From contig SXYX01000012.1 of NCBI GenBank assembly GCA_005788175.1, positions 62,001-126,000 on the forward strand: DNA of 64,000 nucleotides, read 5' to 3'. Under the pieces are notes generated by a model. That model had not been told where the DNA came from. It did not search any database and saw only the letters and a list, made by a program, of their open reading frames with translations. Positions 56,230-64,000 of this stretch are shown here, piece by piece (the stretch's first letter is position 1; each line of letters begins with the position of its first letter). Origin of the DNA: Acidobacteriota bacterium (GTDB lineage Bacteria; Acidobacteriota; Holophagae; Holophagales; Holophagaceae). A program made the position numbers and the translations under genes.

Positions 56230-57432
56230 ATGACCACCCTAGGAACACCTTTGTCTCCCTCGGCCACCAAAGTTATGTTGTTGGGCTCGGGTGAGCTGGG
56301 CAAGGAAGTGCTGATCGCATTGCAGCGTCTAGGCGTAGAGACCATTGCGGTTGATCGATACAATAACGCCCCCGGCCAACAAGTGGCCCACCATGCACGA
56401 ACAATCACCATGAGCGATCCAGCCCAGCTCAAAGAGCTGATTGAACAAGAAAAACCACATTTGGTTGTCCCTGAGATTGAGGCGATCGCCACATCCATAT
56501 TGCAAGAGTTAGAGAATGCTGGTGTAGTCAAAGTCATTCCGAATGCACGAGCTGCGCGACTCACCATGGACCGAGAGGGTATACGTCGCCTAGCCGCTGA
56601 AACCCTTAGCTTGGCCACTAGCCCCTATGTATTCTGTGATTCATTAGAGGAACTTCAGACTGCCATTGATACCCATATCGGTTATCCCTGTATCGTGAAG
56701 CCCGTGATGAGTTCCTCAGGCAAAGGTCAGAGTAAGATTGGTGGACCGAATGATGTCAAGACTGCTTGGGACTGCGCGATGGCCGGCGGACGCGTCAGTC
56801 ACGGCCGAGTGATCATCGAGGGTTTCATCGACTTTGACTACGAGATCACCCAATTGACCGTACGTGCGCTCGGCGAGAGCGGTCAAGTAGAGACACATTT
56901 TTGTGAGCCCATCGGTCATGTTCAGGTTGCTGGGGATTATGTGGAAAGTTGGCAGCCACAACCCATGCATCCCAAAGCTCTAGCAGAAAGTCGGCGCATC
57001 GCCAAAGTAATCACCGACAACTTGGGCGGACAGGGTCTGTTCGGAGTGGAGCTATTCATTAAGGGCGAGCACGTATGGTTCAGTGAAGTCAGTCCACGTC
57101 CGCACGATACTGGTATGGTGACCATGTGTACTCAATGGCAAAACGAATTTGAACTGCATGCCCGAGCCATCTTGGGTCTATCTGTTAATACCAATTTGAA
57201 AAGCCCTGGTGCAAGCGCGGTTATTTATGGTGGGGTCGATGCTAAGGCCATCATCTTTGACGGGGTCGACCAGGCCATGCTGATTCCTGGAACCGATGTG
57301 AGATTATTCGGCAAGCCTGAGAGTTTTATCAAACGCCGCATGGGTGTGGTAACGGCATATGACGCCGATATTCAGTTGGCCCGAACAAGGGCCAAGCAGG
57401 CAGCAGCCCTAGTGCGACCGCGCAAGATATAG
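56230..57432 (+). CDS. purT: Formate-dependent phosphoribosylglycinamide formyltransferase
   Basis: A 400-residue ATP-grasp enzyme. Family blocks visible are [50 protein letters not shown] and [16 protein letters not shown]. It formylates GAR using formate and ATP, bypassing the folate-dependent PurN. The DNA is more GC-rich than neighbours (two sampled 60-base lines each have 33 G+C; a sampled rpsA line has 24). That and its isolated position suggest a horizontally acquired gene. Confidence 0.96.
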   Translation: MTTLGTPLSPSATKVMLLGSGELGKEVLIALQRLGVETIAVDRYNNAPGQQVAHHARTITMSDPAQLKELIEQEKPHLVVPEIEAIATSILQELENAGVVKVIPNARAARLTMDREGIRRLAAETLSLATSPYVFCDSLEELQTAIDTHIGYPCIVKPVMSSSGKGQSKIGGPNDVKTAWDCAMAGGRVSHGRVIIEGFIDFDYEITQLTVRALGESGQVETHFCEPIGHVQVAGDYVESWQPQPMHPKALAESRRIAKVITDNLGGQGLFGVELFIKGEHVWFSEVSPRPHDTGMVTMCTQWQNEFELHARAILGLSVNTNLKSPGASAVIYGGVDAKAIIFDGVDQAMLIPGTDVRLFGKPESFIKRRMGVVTAYDADIQLARTRAKQAAALVRPRKI

Positions 57433-57433
57433 A

Positions 57434-57637
57434 TCAAAACTGAACTGGATTCCTAGGGAAAAAGTACATCAACCAAGCTAACAGAAAGCCGATTCCGACG
57501 AGTCCTAACCAGTACTTAACAATACTTTTCTTTGTACGATCCCAGCGCTGCGTGGGGGTTAATAGACCCATGATGATTGCGATGCCCGTTCCCATCACGA
57601 TGAAATTAAACAGGTGAGAGGAGAGTAATCGAGACAC
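57434..57637 (-). CDS. Small two-helix membrane protein, unknown function
   Basis: A 67-residue protein starting at a GTG (or, at residue 15, an ATG at 57595). Two hydrophobic segments are visible (about 11-26 and 43-61) with a short positively charged loop between (PTQRWDRTKKS). I do not recognise a family. It follows clpX by three bases on the same strand and meets the purT stop one base away. It is likely translated as part of the clpX transcript, but it could be spurious. Confidence 0.55.
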   Translation of the reverse strand: MSRLLSSHLFNFIVMGTGIAIIMGLLTPTQRWDRTKKSIVKYWLGLVGIGFLLAWLMYFFPRNPVQF

Positions 57638-57640
57638 AGT

Positions 57641-58885
57641 CTAGCCTGCTACAAAAATAGAATCTGGAGGAAGACCCAGAACCTTTTCGACTTGTCCTCG
57701 GGTAATGCGTAGCGACTCTTTTTTTTCTCTTATTTTAGAGGGGAGTTCATACATGGGATCTAAAAGAATTTGTTCTAAAAGAGATCTAAGACCTCTGGCC
57801 CCTAGCTTACGAGCCATCGCCTGATTGGCAATCGCCTCAAGGGCTCCCTCTTCAAAACTTAATTCGACATCATCCATCTCCAGAAGTTTTACGAATTGTT
57901 TCGTGACCGCATTTTTAGGTTGGGTGAGAATACGGACCAGTGCTTCACAATCTAAGGCTTCCAGCGTAGCCACGACGGGTAAGCGACCGACCAATTCAGG
58001 GATGAGACCAAATTTGATAATATCTTCGGGCTCAACGAGCGGTAAAAAATCATCTAAGGATTCTTTAGAGCTTGGAGTTGAACCAAATCCCACCGCTTTC
58101 GCTCGAACACGTTGTTTGATGGTGTCTTCAATACCACCAAACGCACCACCACAAATAAAAAGGATATTGCTGGTATCTACTTGAATGAATTCTTGATGAG
58201 GATGTTTACGGCCACCTTGTGGAGGTACATTAGCCACCGTGCCCTCTACGAGTTTAAGTAATGCTTGCTGAACACCCTCTCCACTGACATCTCGGGTGAT
58301 CGATGGGTTCTCACTTTTGCGACCCACTTTATCAATTTCGTCGATGAAAACAATTCCCTTTTGCGCCCTGTCGATATCGTAGTTTGCGGCTTGCAGAAGT
58401 TTGGTAAGAATATTCTCAACATCTTCTCCTACATAACCTGCTTCCGTAAGCGTTGTGGCATCCGCCATCGCTAAGGGAACATCTAAAATGCGAGCTAAGG
58501 TTTGAGCTAAGAGCGTTTTACCGGTTCCGGTAGGACCAATGAGCAAGATATTAGACTTGGCTAATTCAACAGAATTGACCGAGCCTTTTGTGGGATTTAG
58601 GATACGTTTATAATGATTGTAAACCGCAACTGAGAGTCTTTTCTTAGCGCTTTCTTGACCAATCACGTACTCGTCCAGGTACGCTTTAATTTCTTTGGGG
58701 CGGGCTAGTTTTGCCTCGTGCTTAGTGGATGATTTTTCCGTTCGGGACATCTTGATTTGTAATTGACCCGCTTCAATACACTCGTCACAAATAAAAGCTT
58801 CGGGTCCTGCAAGAAGCTGCGCCACTTCAGTGTCTAATTTCCCACAAAAGGAACAAGTTTGAGTTCTTTTGGTTGTTTTGGTCAT
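57641..58885 (-). CDS. clpX: ATP-dependent Clp protease ATP-binding subunit ClpX
   Basis: A 414-residue protein. An N-terminal zinc-binding domain (CSFCGK ... FICDEC) precedes the AAA+ motor with Walker A GPTGTGKT, Walker [11 protein letters not shown], the GYVGEDVE pore loop, the RKH loop and a VGFGS loop for ClpP docking. It unfolds proteins for ClpP. ClpP is not in the window. The tiny membrane-protein gene follows and greA precedes. Confidence 0.97.
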   Translation of the reverse strand: MTKTTKRTQTCSFCGKLDTEVAQLLAGPEAFICDECIEAGQLQIKMSRTEKSSTKHEAKLARPKEIKAYLDEYVIGQESAKKRLSVAVYNHYKRILNPTKGSVNSVELAKSNILLIGPTGTGKTLLAQTLARILDVPLAMADATTLTEAGYVGEDVENILTKLLQAANYDIDRAQKGIVFIDEIDKVGRKSENPSITRDVSGEGVQQALLKLVEGTVANVPPQGGRKHPHQEFIQVDTSNILFICGGAFGGIEDTIKQRVRAKAVGFGSTPSSKESLDDFLPLVEPEDIIKFGLIPELVGRLPVVATLEALDCEALVRILTQPKNAVTKQFVKLLEMDDVELSFEEGALEAIANQAMARKLGARGLRSLLEQILLDPMYELPSKIREKKESLRITRGQVEKVLGLPPDSIFVAG

Positions 58886-58897
58886 AGTTGGCTCAAT

Positions 58898-59374
58898 TTA
58901 TTTTTTTCGATCATGAATGGTTTTGAGTTTGATAATTTCTAAAGTTAAAGTTCCGCGCGGAATGGTGACACGAATTTCATTTCCTTCTTCCTGACCGACA
59001 AGCGCCATTCCCACGGGAGAGGAGATCGACAGATAGCCTGTATGGTCACTAGAAAGCTCTTCAGGTAAAACTAATTGATACGTTTTTTTCTCGTTGGTGT
59101 CCAAATCTAACACAGTAAGTTCAGAGCCATAGGCTGCTTTATCTTTCGGCAAGCGGCTGGTATCTAAGGATGAAATTTCTGTAATACGTTTTTCGAGAGC
59201 GACTACTTTTAATTGGTACATATCTCGTTTAGCAAGCGCTTGTTCATATTCGGCATTTTCCGAAAGATCTCCTTGGCCTGCAGCCCTAGAAATTTCGAGA
59301 GGAATCTCATTCAAAAGAGCGTGTTTCAACTCTCGGAGTTCGCTTTCCAACTTGGCTAATACATGTTTGGGCAT
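58898..59374 (-). CDS. greA: Transcription elongation factor GreA
   Basis: A 158-residue protein. The N-terminal coiled coil carries the acidic tip QGDLSENAEYEQA, and the C-terminal FKBP-like domain contains SPVGMALVGQEEGNEIRVTIPRG. It stimulates RNA cleavage in backtracked polymerase. It lies 12 bases upstream of clpX on the same strand. Confidence 0.95.
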   Translation of the reverse strand: MPKHVLAKLESELRELKHALLNEIPLEISRAAGQGDLSENAEYEQALAKRDMYQLKVVALEKRITEISSLDTSRLPKDKAAYGSELTVLDLDTNEKKTYQLVLPEELSSDHTGYLSISSPVGMALVGQEEGNEIRVTIPRGTLTLEIIKLKTIHDRKK

Positions 59375-59415
59375 AACGCCCCCTTGAAAGGTTAGAGCCC
59401 CACAGGGGCTCCGAT

Positions 59416-60378
59416 TTAATAAGACTTACTTAATTCTAACCACTCCTTGGGAGGAAGAGGAGAAAGGGCTGGATTTTCGTGGTTTGGTCGAGTTTTGAAG
59501 CGGTTATGGAGCCAAAACCACCATCTGGGATCTCGATGGATTTGCTCTTCGAGTATTCGTGTCATCACTTGGGTAGCCACCCAGGTATCTTGATCGGCAT
59601 GACCCGACGGACTTAGACGAACAAGAGGGTGAAACTGCACATGAATTCGCCCTTGATCCATCCAACTAAATACCGGCAGTATGGGAATCTGGTATTTCGC
59701 TACTAAAGCCCCTGCTGACGCATGAGTCGAAGCCCATTGGCCTAAAAATTTTACGAAGATGCCTTCGCCTAATCCATCTTGATCAAGCAGGAAGCCTACA
59801 CCACGACCCTCTTTAATGGCCTTAATGGATTCTCGTAAAGCACCGTTCTTAAGAATGACTCGGTTACCAAAACGAGTTCGAAAAGCTAAACTTATTTTTT
59901 CAAGTAGTGGATTATCAAGAGCTCGACCAATCACATCCAGGGACCTTCCATGTGCACTTTGGGCTAGGGCAATAGCTTCCCAGTGACCGTAGTGACCTGT
60001 TAACTGAATAAATCCCTTACCTTCGTTCAGGGCCTCATCGAAATACTCTAATCCATCCACCTGAATCCATTGCTCAAGCTCTTCTTCAGAAGCGTGTCGT
60101 AATTTAATCAAACTCAAGAAAAATCCGCCGTAATGAGTAAAGGCATGCCGAGTTAATTGATCTATTTTTTCAGGGGTCAATTTAAGATTTGAGGATCGTA
60201 GATTATTTCGGACCACCCGACGATGACGTCCGTCAATAGCCCAAAAACATAGGCCGAGGGTCTCGCCGAGGGTCCAAATCAAGGTCCAAGATAAAGCAGA
60301 CAAGACACCATCAAACGCCTTGAAAAGTCCATATTCAAAGCGATGACGAAAACGGATATTACCTGAGTCAAGATTCAT
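59416..60378 (-). CDS. LpxL/HtrB-type lysophospholipid or lipid A acyltransferase
   Basis: A 320-residue membrane-bound acyltransferase. The catalytic motif is GHYGHWE (H-x4-E form), followed by GRALDNPLLEKI and LKNGALRESIKAIKEGRGVGFLLDQD, and the C-terminus RDPRWWFWLHNRFKTRP is the LpxL/LpxM hallmark. It should add the secondary acyl chain to lipid A, at the inner membrane. The exact acyl position cannot be told. Confidence 0.88.
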   Translation of the reverse strand: MNLDSGNIRFRHRFEYGLFKAFDGVLSALSWTLIWTLGETLGLCFWAIDGRHRRVVRNNLRSSNLKLTPEKIDQLTRHAFTHYGGFFLSLIKLRHASEEELEQWIQVDGLEYFDEALNEGKGFIQLTGHYGHWEAIALAQSAHGRSLDVIGRALDNPLLEKISLAFRTRFGNRVILKNGALRESIKAIKEGRGVGFLLDQDGLGEGIFVKFLGQWASTHASAGALVAKYQIPILPVFSWMDQGRIHVQFHPLVRLSPSGHADQDTWVATQVMTRILEEQIHRDPRWWFWLHNRFKTRPNHENPALSPLPPKEWLELSKSY

Positions 60379-60399
60379 GAAGAAGGTGGGTATTACGCC

Positions 60400-62010
60400 C
60401 TAGAAGGTTCGATAGGCCCAATAAATCGTGGGGATGAAAACTACAACGGCGAATACTACTAAGGTCATGTTGATTGATTTTCGCTCAGTTGACTGCGGGG
60501 AGGCCATTTTGGAATGACGCCATCCGTAGCAAGCGTATATCAATAAGCCCGCTTCCATCCATAGCATGAGTCGAATCCAAGTGTCCTGAGGCAGACCTGA
60601 CATAAGCCATACACAGAACCCCGCTCCAATCAATCCAACAGCCCAAGGAGCAGGTACTTTGAAGGGACGTTCTACATTGGGATTAGTAATGCGAAGAATG
60701 GGAACGCCAATACAAACCAAAAGGAAAGCTAGGAGCGTACCAATACTAACTAATTCCCCCACAAGTCCAAGGGGCATGACGCCACCACAAATCGCCACAA
60801 AAAGACCAGTGAGAATGGTGGCCTTATGGGGAGTTCCATATTTAGGATGTGCATTGTTAAACCATGGCAAAAGACCATCTTTACTCATTGCATAGAAGAT
60901 ACGTGTTTGTCCCATCATCATCACCAAGATGACCGAAGTGAGCCCCGAGATGGCACCGATTTTCACAGCATTACTTAAAAACGCTCCTGCGGCGGGTGAC
61001 CAGTTTCGGAGTTCTACGATCTTATCAATGCCAACAGCCATGGGAGCTGCAACATTCAGTTCTTTATAATTCACGACACCCGTCAAAACGATCGAGATCA
61101 AAATATAAAGGACGGTGCAAATCAACAGAGAAGCCAAGATACCGATCGGCATATCACGTTTGGGATTTTTAGCTTCTTGAGCGGTCGTGCTAACGGCATC
61201 AAAACCGATATAAGCAAAGAAGACGACACCCGCAGCCGTGAGGACACCGCCGTTACCCCAACCAAAACGACCATTCTCTGCAGGAGGAACAAGGGATCCG
61301 AGACCTGTAACATTTGGGTTAACGTTGAGATTGTTCATGTCGATGACAGACAAGCCCAAAACAATGATGGTGATGACGATTGCAATTTTGATGACGACGA
61401 TAATATTGTTAAGCTTGGCACTTTCTTGAATGCCGCGATAAAGAACCGACGCTAAGGCCAGGGCCACGAAGGATGCGGGGATATTCCAAATACCTCGAGC
61501 GATACTGCCATCATTAAGGGTTACATCGACCCACGGACCTGCAAAAAGTCGTAAGGCGAAATCAGTAAGGTGTATGCCAAATTTTTGGAAAATAGATTGC
61601 AGATAACCTGACCATGCAATGCTTACGGTCACGGCACCAAATGCATATTCTAAAATTAAATCCCAACCAATAAGCCAAGCAATAAACTCACCCATCGTCG
61701 CGTAGGAATAAGCGTAAGCTGATCCCGCAACGGGGATCATGGCTGCCATTTCTGCGTAACAAAGGCCCGCAAAGGCACAAAGAATACCACCTAATATAAA
61801 GCTGTAAATAATACCGGGCCCTGCATAATTAGCTGCGGCTGTTCCGGTGAGCGAAAAAATACCCGCACCAATAATTGCTCCAATACCTAACATAGTCAGA
61901 TTGATGGCGCCCAAGTGGCGTTTGAGTGTACCTTGTGAACTCTCAACATTCGGGTCATTGGCTTCACGAATGACACGGTCCAAATCTTTTTTGACTAATA
62001 ATTCATACAT
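60400..62010 (-). CDS. Amino acid permease, APC superfamily (CAT type)
   Basis: A 536-residue protein with about 12-14 membrane helices. The start LGIGAIIGAGIFSLTGTAAANYAGPGI is the APC hallmark for substrate binding in helix 1, and SYATMGEFIAWLIGWDLILEYAFGA is typical of cationic amino acid transporters. It probably brings amino acids in by proton symport, matching the peptidases in the window. The gene stands alone upstream of the acyltransferase. Confidence 0.93.
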   Translation of the reverse strand: MYELLVKKDLDRVIREANDPNVESSQGTLKRHLGAINLTMLGIGAIIGAGIFSLTGTAAANYAGPGIIYSFILGGILCAFAGLCYAEMAAMIPVAGSAYAYSYATMGEFIAWLIGWDLILEYAFGAVTVSIAWSGYLQSIFQKFGIHLTDFALRLFAGPWVDVTLNDGSIARGIWNIPASFVALALASVLYRGIQESAKLNNIIVVIKIAIVITIIVLGLSVIDMNNLNVNPNVTGLGSLVPPAENGRFGWGNGGVLTAAGVVFFAYIGFDAVSTTAQEAKNPKRDMPIGILASLLICTVLYILISIVLTGVVNYKELNVAAPMAVGIDKIVELRNWSPAAGAFLSNAVKIGAISGLTSVILVMMMGQTRIFYAMSKDGLLPWFNNAHPKYGTPHKATILTGLFVAICGGVMPLGLVGELVSIGTLLAFLLVCIGVPILRITNPNVERPFKVPAPWAVGLIGAGFCVWLMSGLPQDTWIRLMLWMEAGLLIYACYGWRHSKMASPQSTERKSINMTLVVFAVVVFIPTIYWAYRTF

Positions 62011-62184
62011 TCTAATGACTCCTCGTAAGGATTGAAAACGAATAGGCTCAATGTATCAGTGATGTCCAAGAAACCCAAGGTGAAAAAGATCTTTCTAAGC
62101 CCTATTCAGGTCTTAGGCTTTGAAATTTACCTATTTTTAAGCCACCCTTAACCTTGAAGAGTCTCATTTTTGTGGGGGCTATCC

Positions 62185-63630
62185 GTGGTTAACAATTGGT
62201 CAGAACGAATTCAATCCCGACGTTCAGAATGGGTTGATTTATTGAGAGGTCTGGCTGTAGTTGTCATGATCGAGGTTCACGTTACAAACGTTTGGTATAG
62301 CGGAGTAGTTCCAGCTTGGCTAAATTTTGTAAATGGTCTAGTCGCGCCCAGTTTTCTTATGTGTGCAGGTTTCGGCATGACACTCTCCACCTTTCAGCCG
62401 GATGGATCCCTTCGTCCATTCAAAGAGGTGATCCCAAGGTATGGTTTTATTCTTTTGTGCGCTTACCTTCTCCATGCGCCTGGGCTTTCGTTAGCCCAAT
62501 GGACAGTCCTTAGTACACCCCAACTTTTCAGAGAACTTTTTAAGGTTGATGTGTTGCAATGTGTGATCTTTTCCTTGCTGATTCTTCAATGTCTCGCCCG
62601 GTCTATTCGCCATCGTGGCTTTTTTGGTCTCGTCGCTCTTATATTAGGTATTGCAATTGCTTGGCTTTCTCCTTATTTATGGATCACTGACTTTGGTGAA
62701 TGGATCAGCCTACCGCTTCGAGGTATCTTCAACGGGCTGCCTGATCGTGGCGTGACAGCACTCTTTCCTCTATTTCCCTGGTTTTCTTTTGTTGCTTTCG
62801 GGAGTGCTTTGGGGGGTTTTTATATCCATCAGCGAACGGAAATCCATGAGGGTCAAGTACGGTGGAGTGAATCCACCTTCATCTATACCCTGATGGGCAT
62901 GGGTTTAATGATTTGGTTTTGGGGTCAATGGCAAAAAGATACGTGGCTCTGGTCGGGCACTTGGGGCATTGATCCAGATGGTATTGAACGTTTAAATGGC
63001 TGGACACGCCAAGAGCTTTACGCACTTTATAATCAAACACTCCCAAGCGTCATGGAGCGATTAGGCTGGGTCTGTATGATTGGGGGCTTGCTAGGGTTTT
63101 TCAAATCACGCTGGGCTTCATTGCGACTATTTTCACTTCTTGATACTGTCAGTCGCGAGTCCCTATTGGTTTATATTTTGCATCTCCAAATTATTTTTGG
63201 AGTTTTACTTTATCCCTTTGTTACAAACCTCACTGGGTGGACTTGGTATTCTCAAGGCGCAATGGGAACACTAATTTTTATCGTGGTCATCACAGCTGTG
63301 AATCTAATGGCAGCCGTGCAATGGCAAAAAATCCGAAAACGACCCGAAGTAATGCGACGACTTCAATTGCAAGGATTATCACTCCTATTGGTCTGGTTTT
63401 TAGCGGGCCATTGGTGGACTTATATCTACTACCTTAAAAGTCCAGAGTTAGCGACAGAACCCTACCCCTTTCTCAATACTGCACGAATAAGAAAAGGGCT
63501 TATTCCCACCTCTGACGGTATGGCACTCAATGAACAAGAATTCTTGAAAGAAATGAACCGGCGTAAAAAAACCTATTCGGAGGCAACATTGCAAAAAAAG
63601 CTCGAGATTATTCGTCAACGTCAGCCCTAA
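62185..63630 (+). CDS. Membrane acyltransferase-like protein (heparan-alpha-glucosaminide N-acetyltransferase/DUF1624 type)
   Basis: A 481-residue protein with about ten hydrophobic segments. The opening SEWVDLLRGLAVVVMIEVHVTN resembles the first catalytic helix of DUF1624/acyltransferase-3-like enzymes (RGxxxxxMxxxH). The rest has loops with LRGIFNGLPDRGVTALFPLFPW. The start is a GTG with GGGGG six bases upstream; a TTG at 62170 would add five residues. Substrate unknown; probably a surface polysaccharide. A hydrolase-like gene starts five bases later. Confidence 0.7.
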   Translation: MVNNWSERIQSRRSEWVDLLRGLAVVVMIEVHVTNVWYSGVVPAWLNFVNGLVAPSFLMCAGFGMTLSTFQPDGSLRPFKEVIPRYGFILLCAYLLHAPGLSLAQWTVLSTPQLFRELFKVDVLQCVIFSLLILQCLARSIRHRGFFGLVALILGIAIAWLSPYLWITDFGEWISLPLRGIFNGLPDRGVTALFPLFPWFSFVAFGSALGGFYIHQRTEIHEGQVRWSESTFIYTLMGMGLMIWFWGQWQKDTWLWSGTWGIDPDGIERLNGWTRQELYALYNQTLPSVMERLGWVCMIGGLLGFFKSRWASLRLFSLLDTVSRESLLVYILHLQIIFGVLLYPFVTNLTGWTWYSQGAMGTLIFIVVITAVNLMAAVQWQKIRKRPEVMRRLQLQGLSLLLVWFLAGHWWTYIYYLKSPELATEPYPFLNTARIRKGLIPTSDGMALNEQEFLKEMNRRKKTYSEATLQKKLEIIRQRQP

Positions 63631-63635
63631 TTTAA

Positions 63636-64000
63636 ATGCTGAATTTGATGAGACGTTTTGCTGCGACCCTGAGTCTTTTGGGGCTACTACTCGTAGTTAT
63701 GACTACTACGTGTCTAGTACTTAAAAAAATTGATAACTACAAACCCCAAGCTCGAGGAATGGTTCTTGGCCTTTATGCCAATGACCCTAAATTTAATTAT
63801 GGAGAAGCGCTGAGGCGTATGGCGTCTCTCGGTGTTCAGGCAGCAAGTCTCCAATTTATATATTTCATGGATGAATTCTCAAGCCTAGAAATCAAACCAC
63901 ACCCTGTCAATACCCCCACTGATGAGAATCTACGACGTACCATTCGTCAAGCGCGATCGCTCGGTATGCGAGTGATGATTTTCCCTACAATCAATATCCG
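63636..64000 (+). CDS. Partial gene: membrane-anchored TIM-barrel hydrolase-like protein, N-terminal 121 residues
   Basis: Runs off the window's right end, so only 121 codons are seen. Residues 5-28 are an N-terminal anchor or signal peptide (FAATLSLLGLLLVVMTTTCLVL). Residues 41-121 look like the first strands of a glycoside hydrolase TIM barrel: GLYANDPKFNYGEALRRMASLGV, then SLQFIYFM, TPTDENLRRTIRQARSLGMRVMIFPTIN. The pattern recalls GH113-like proteins but the catalytic residues lie beyond the window. ATG at 63636, five bases after the previous stop, indicates an operon. Confidence 0.65.
   Translation, partial: MLNLMRRFAATLSLLGLLLVVMTTTCLVLKKIDNYKPQARGMVLGLYANDPKFNYGEALRRMASLGVQAASLQFIYFMDEFSSLEIKPHPVNTPTDENLRRTIRQARSLGMRVMIFPTINI

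Noticed and set aside
1-64000. CRISPR array, prophage, transposase or defence cluster
   Set aside because: No repeat-spacer pattern, integrase, transposase, restriction or toxin gene was seen on either strand.

Overview
The window reads as chromosomal, mostly housekeeping DNA from a diderm (Gram-negative-type) bacterium. Envelope markers are an Omp85/BamA-like barrel protein, an LpxL-type acyltransferase, PlsC and YidD. A MqnD homologue points to menaquinone made by the futalosine route. Other lineage hints are a GTP-type PEP carboxykinase, an M13 peptidase, a DUF255 protein, two alpha/beta-fused 2-oxoacid dehydrogenase E1 proteins and a Yip1 / membrane-fusion protein / MacB-type permease string. 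Together these would fit Acidobacteriota or a neighbouring lineage, but nothing here proves the phylum. Base composition is AT-leaning, genes are tightly packed on both strands with short gaps, and GTG and TTG starts are common. I see no prophage, insertion sequence, CRISPR array, toxin-antitoxin pair or recognisable defence island.

Layout. 1-5.7 kb: the 3' end of ruvC, a DUF255 protein, rpsP-rimM, sppA and a bacilliredoxin. 5.7-18 kb: a fused E1 dehydrogenase with a first Nfu protein, an M13 peptidase, mfd with a nitroreductase, a small membrane protein with an HMA-MauE fusion, and a second fused E1. 18-18.8 kb: a decayed secreted-protein gene. 18.9-28.5 kb: valS, glmS, a ppsA/ppsR divergent pair and an alpha/beta hydrolase. 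28.5-37.2 kb: a tRNA-Val with an odd anticodon loop, an Omp85 protein, ispG-yidD, plsC, and a crotonase-miaA-purF run. 37.4-44.4 kb: Yip1-MFP-MacB permease, a DUF1446 protein, DUF805, mqnD with a flavin reductase, and a SafE-like protein. 44.7-56.1 kb: pckG, a zinc-ribbon TPR protein, a complete SUF operon (sufB-C-D-S-U-nfu), then rpsA. 56.2-64 kb: purT (composition shifted), clpX, greA, an LpxL-like acyltransferase, an amino-acid permease, and the start of a possible polysaccharide locus (a membrane acyltransferase-like protein and a truncated TIM-barrel hydrolase-like protein).

How the genes work together. PEP synthase with its regulatory protein, plus PEP carboxykinase, give two routes to PEP and so a gluconeogenic lifestyle on amino and organic acids; the permease, the peptidase and the two 2-oxoacid dehydrogenase E1 proteins fit that picture. 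The SUF operon supplies Fe-S clusters for IspG, an Fe-S type PurF, and probably others. A perfect 29-bp palindrome sits inside the predicted sufB promoter and looks like an operator. The observations most worth a second look are that operator, the tRNA-Val with G at position 33, the decayed two-domain secreted-protein gene, the two different fused E1 proteins without E2/E3, and the permease/adaptor pair lacking an adjacent ATPase. I found no convincing wholly new system; most of the window is conserved cell biology.
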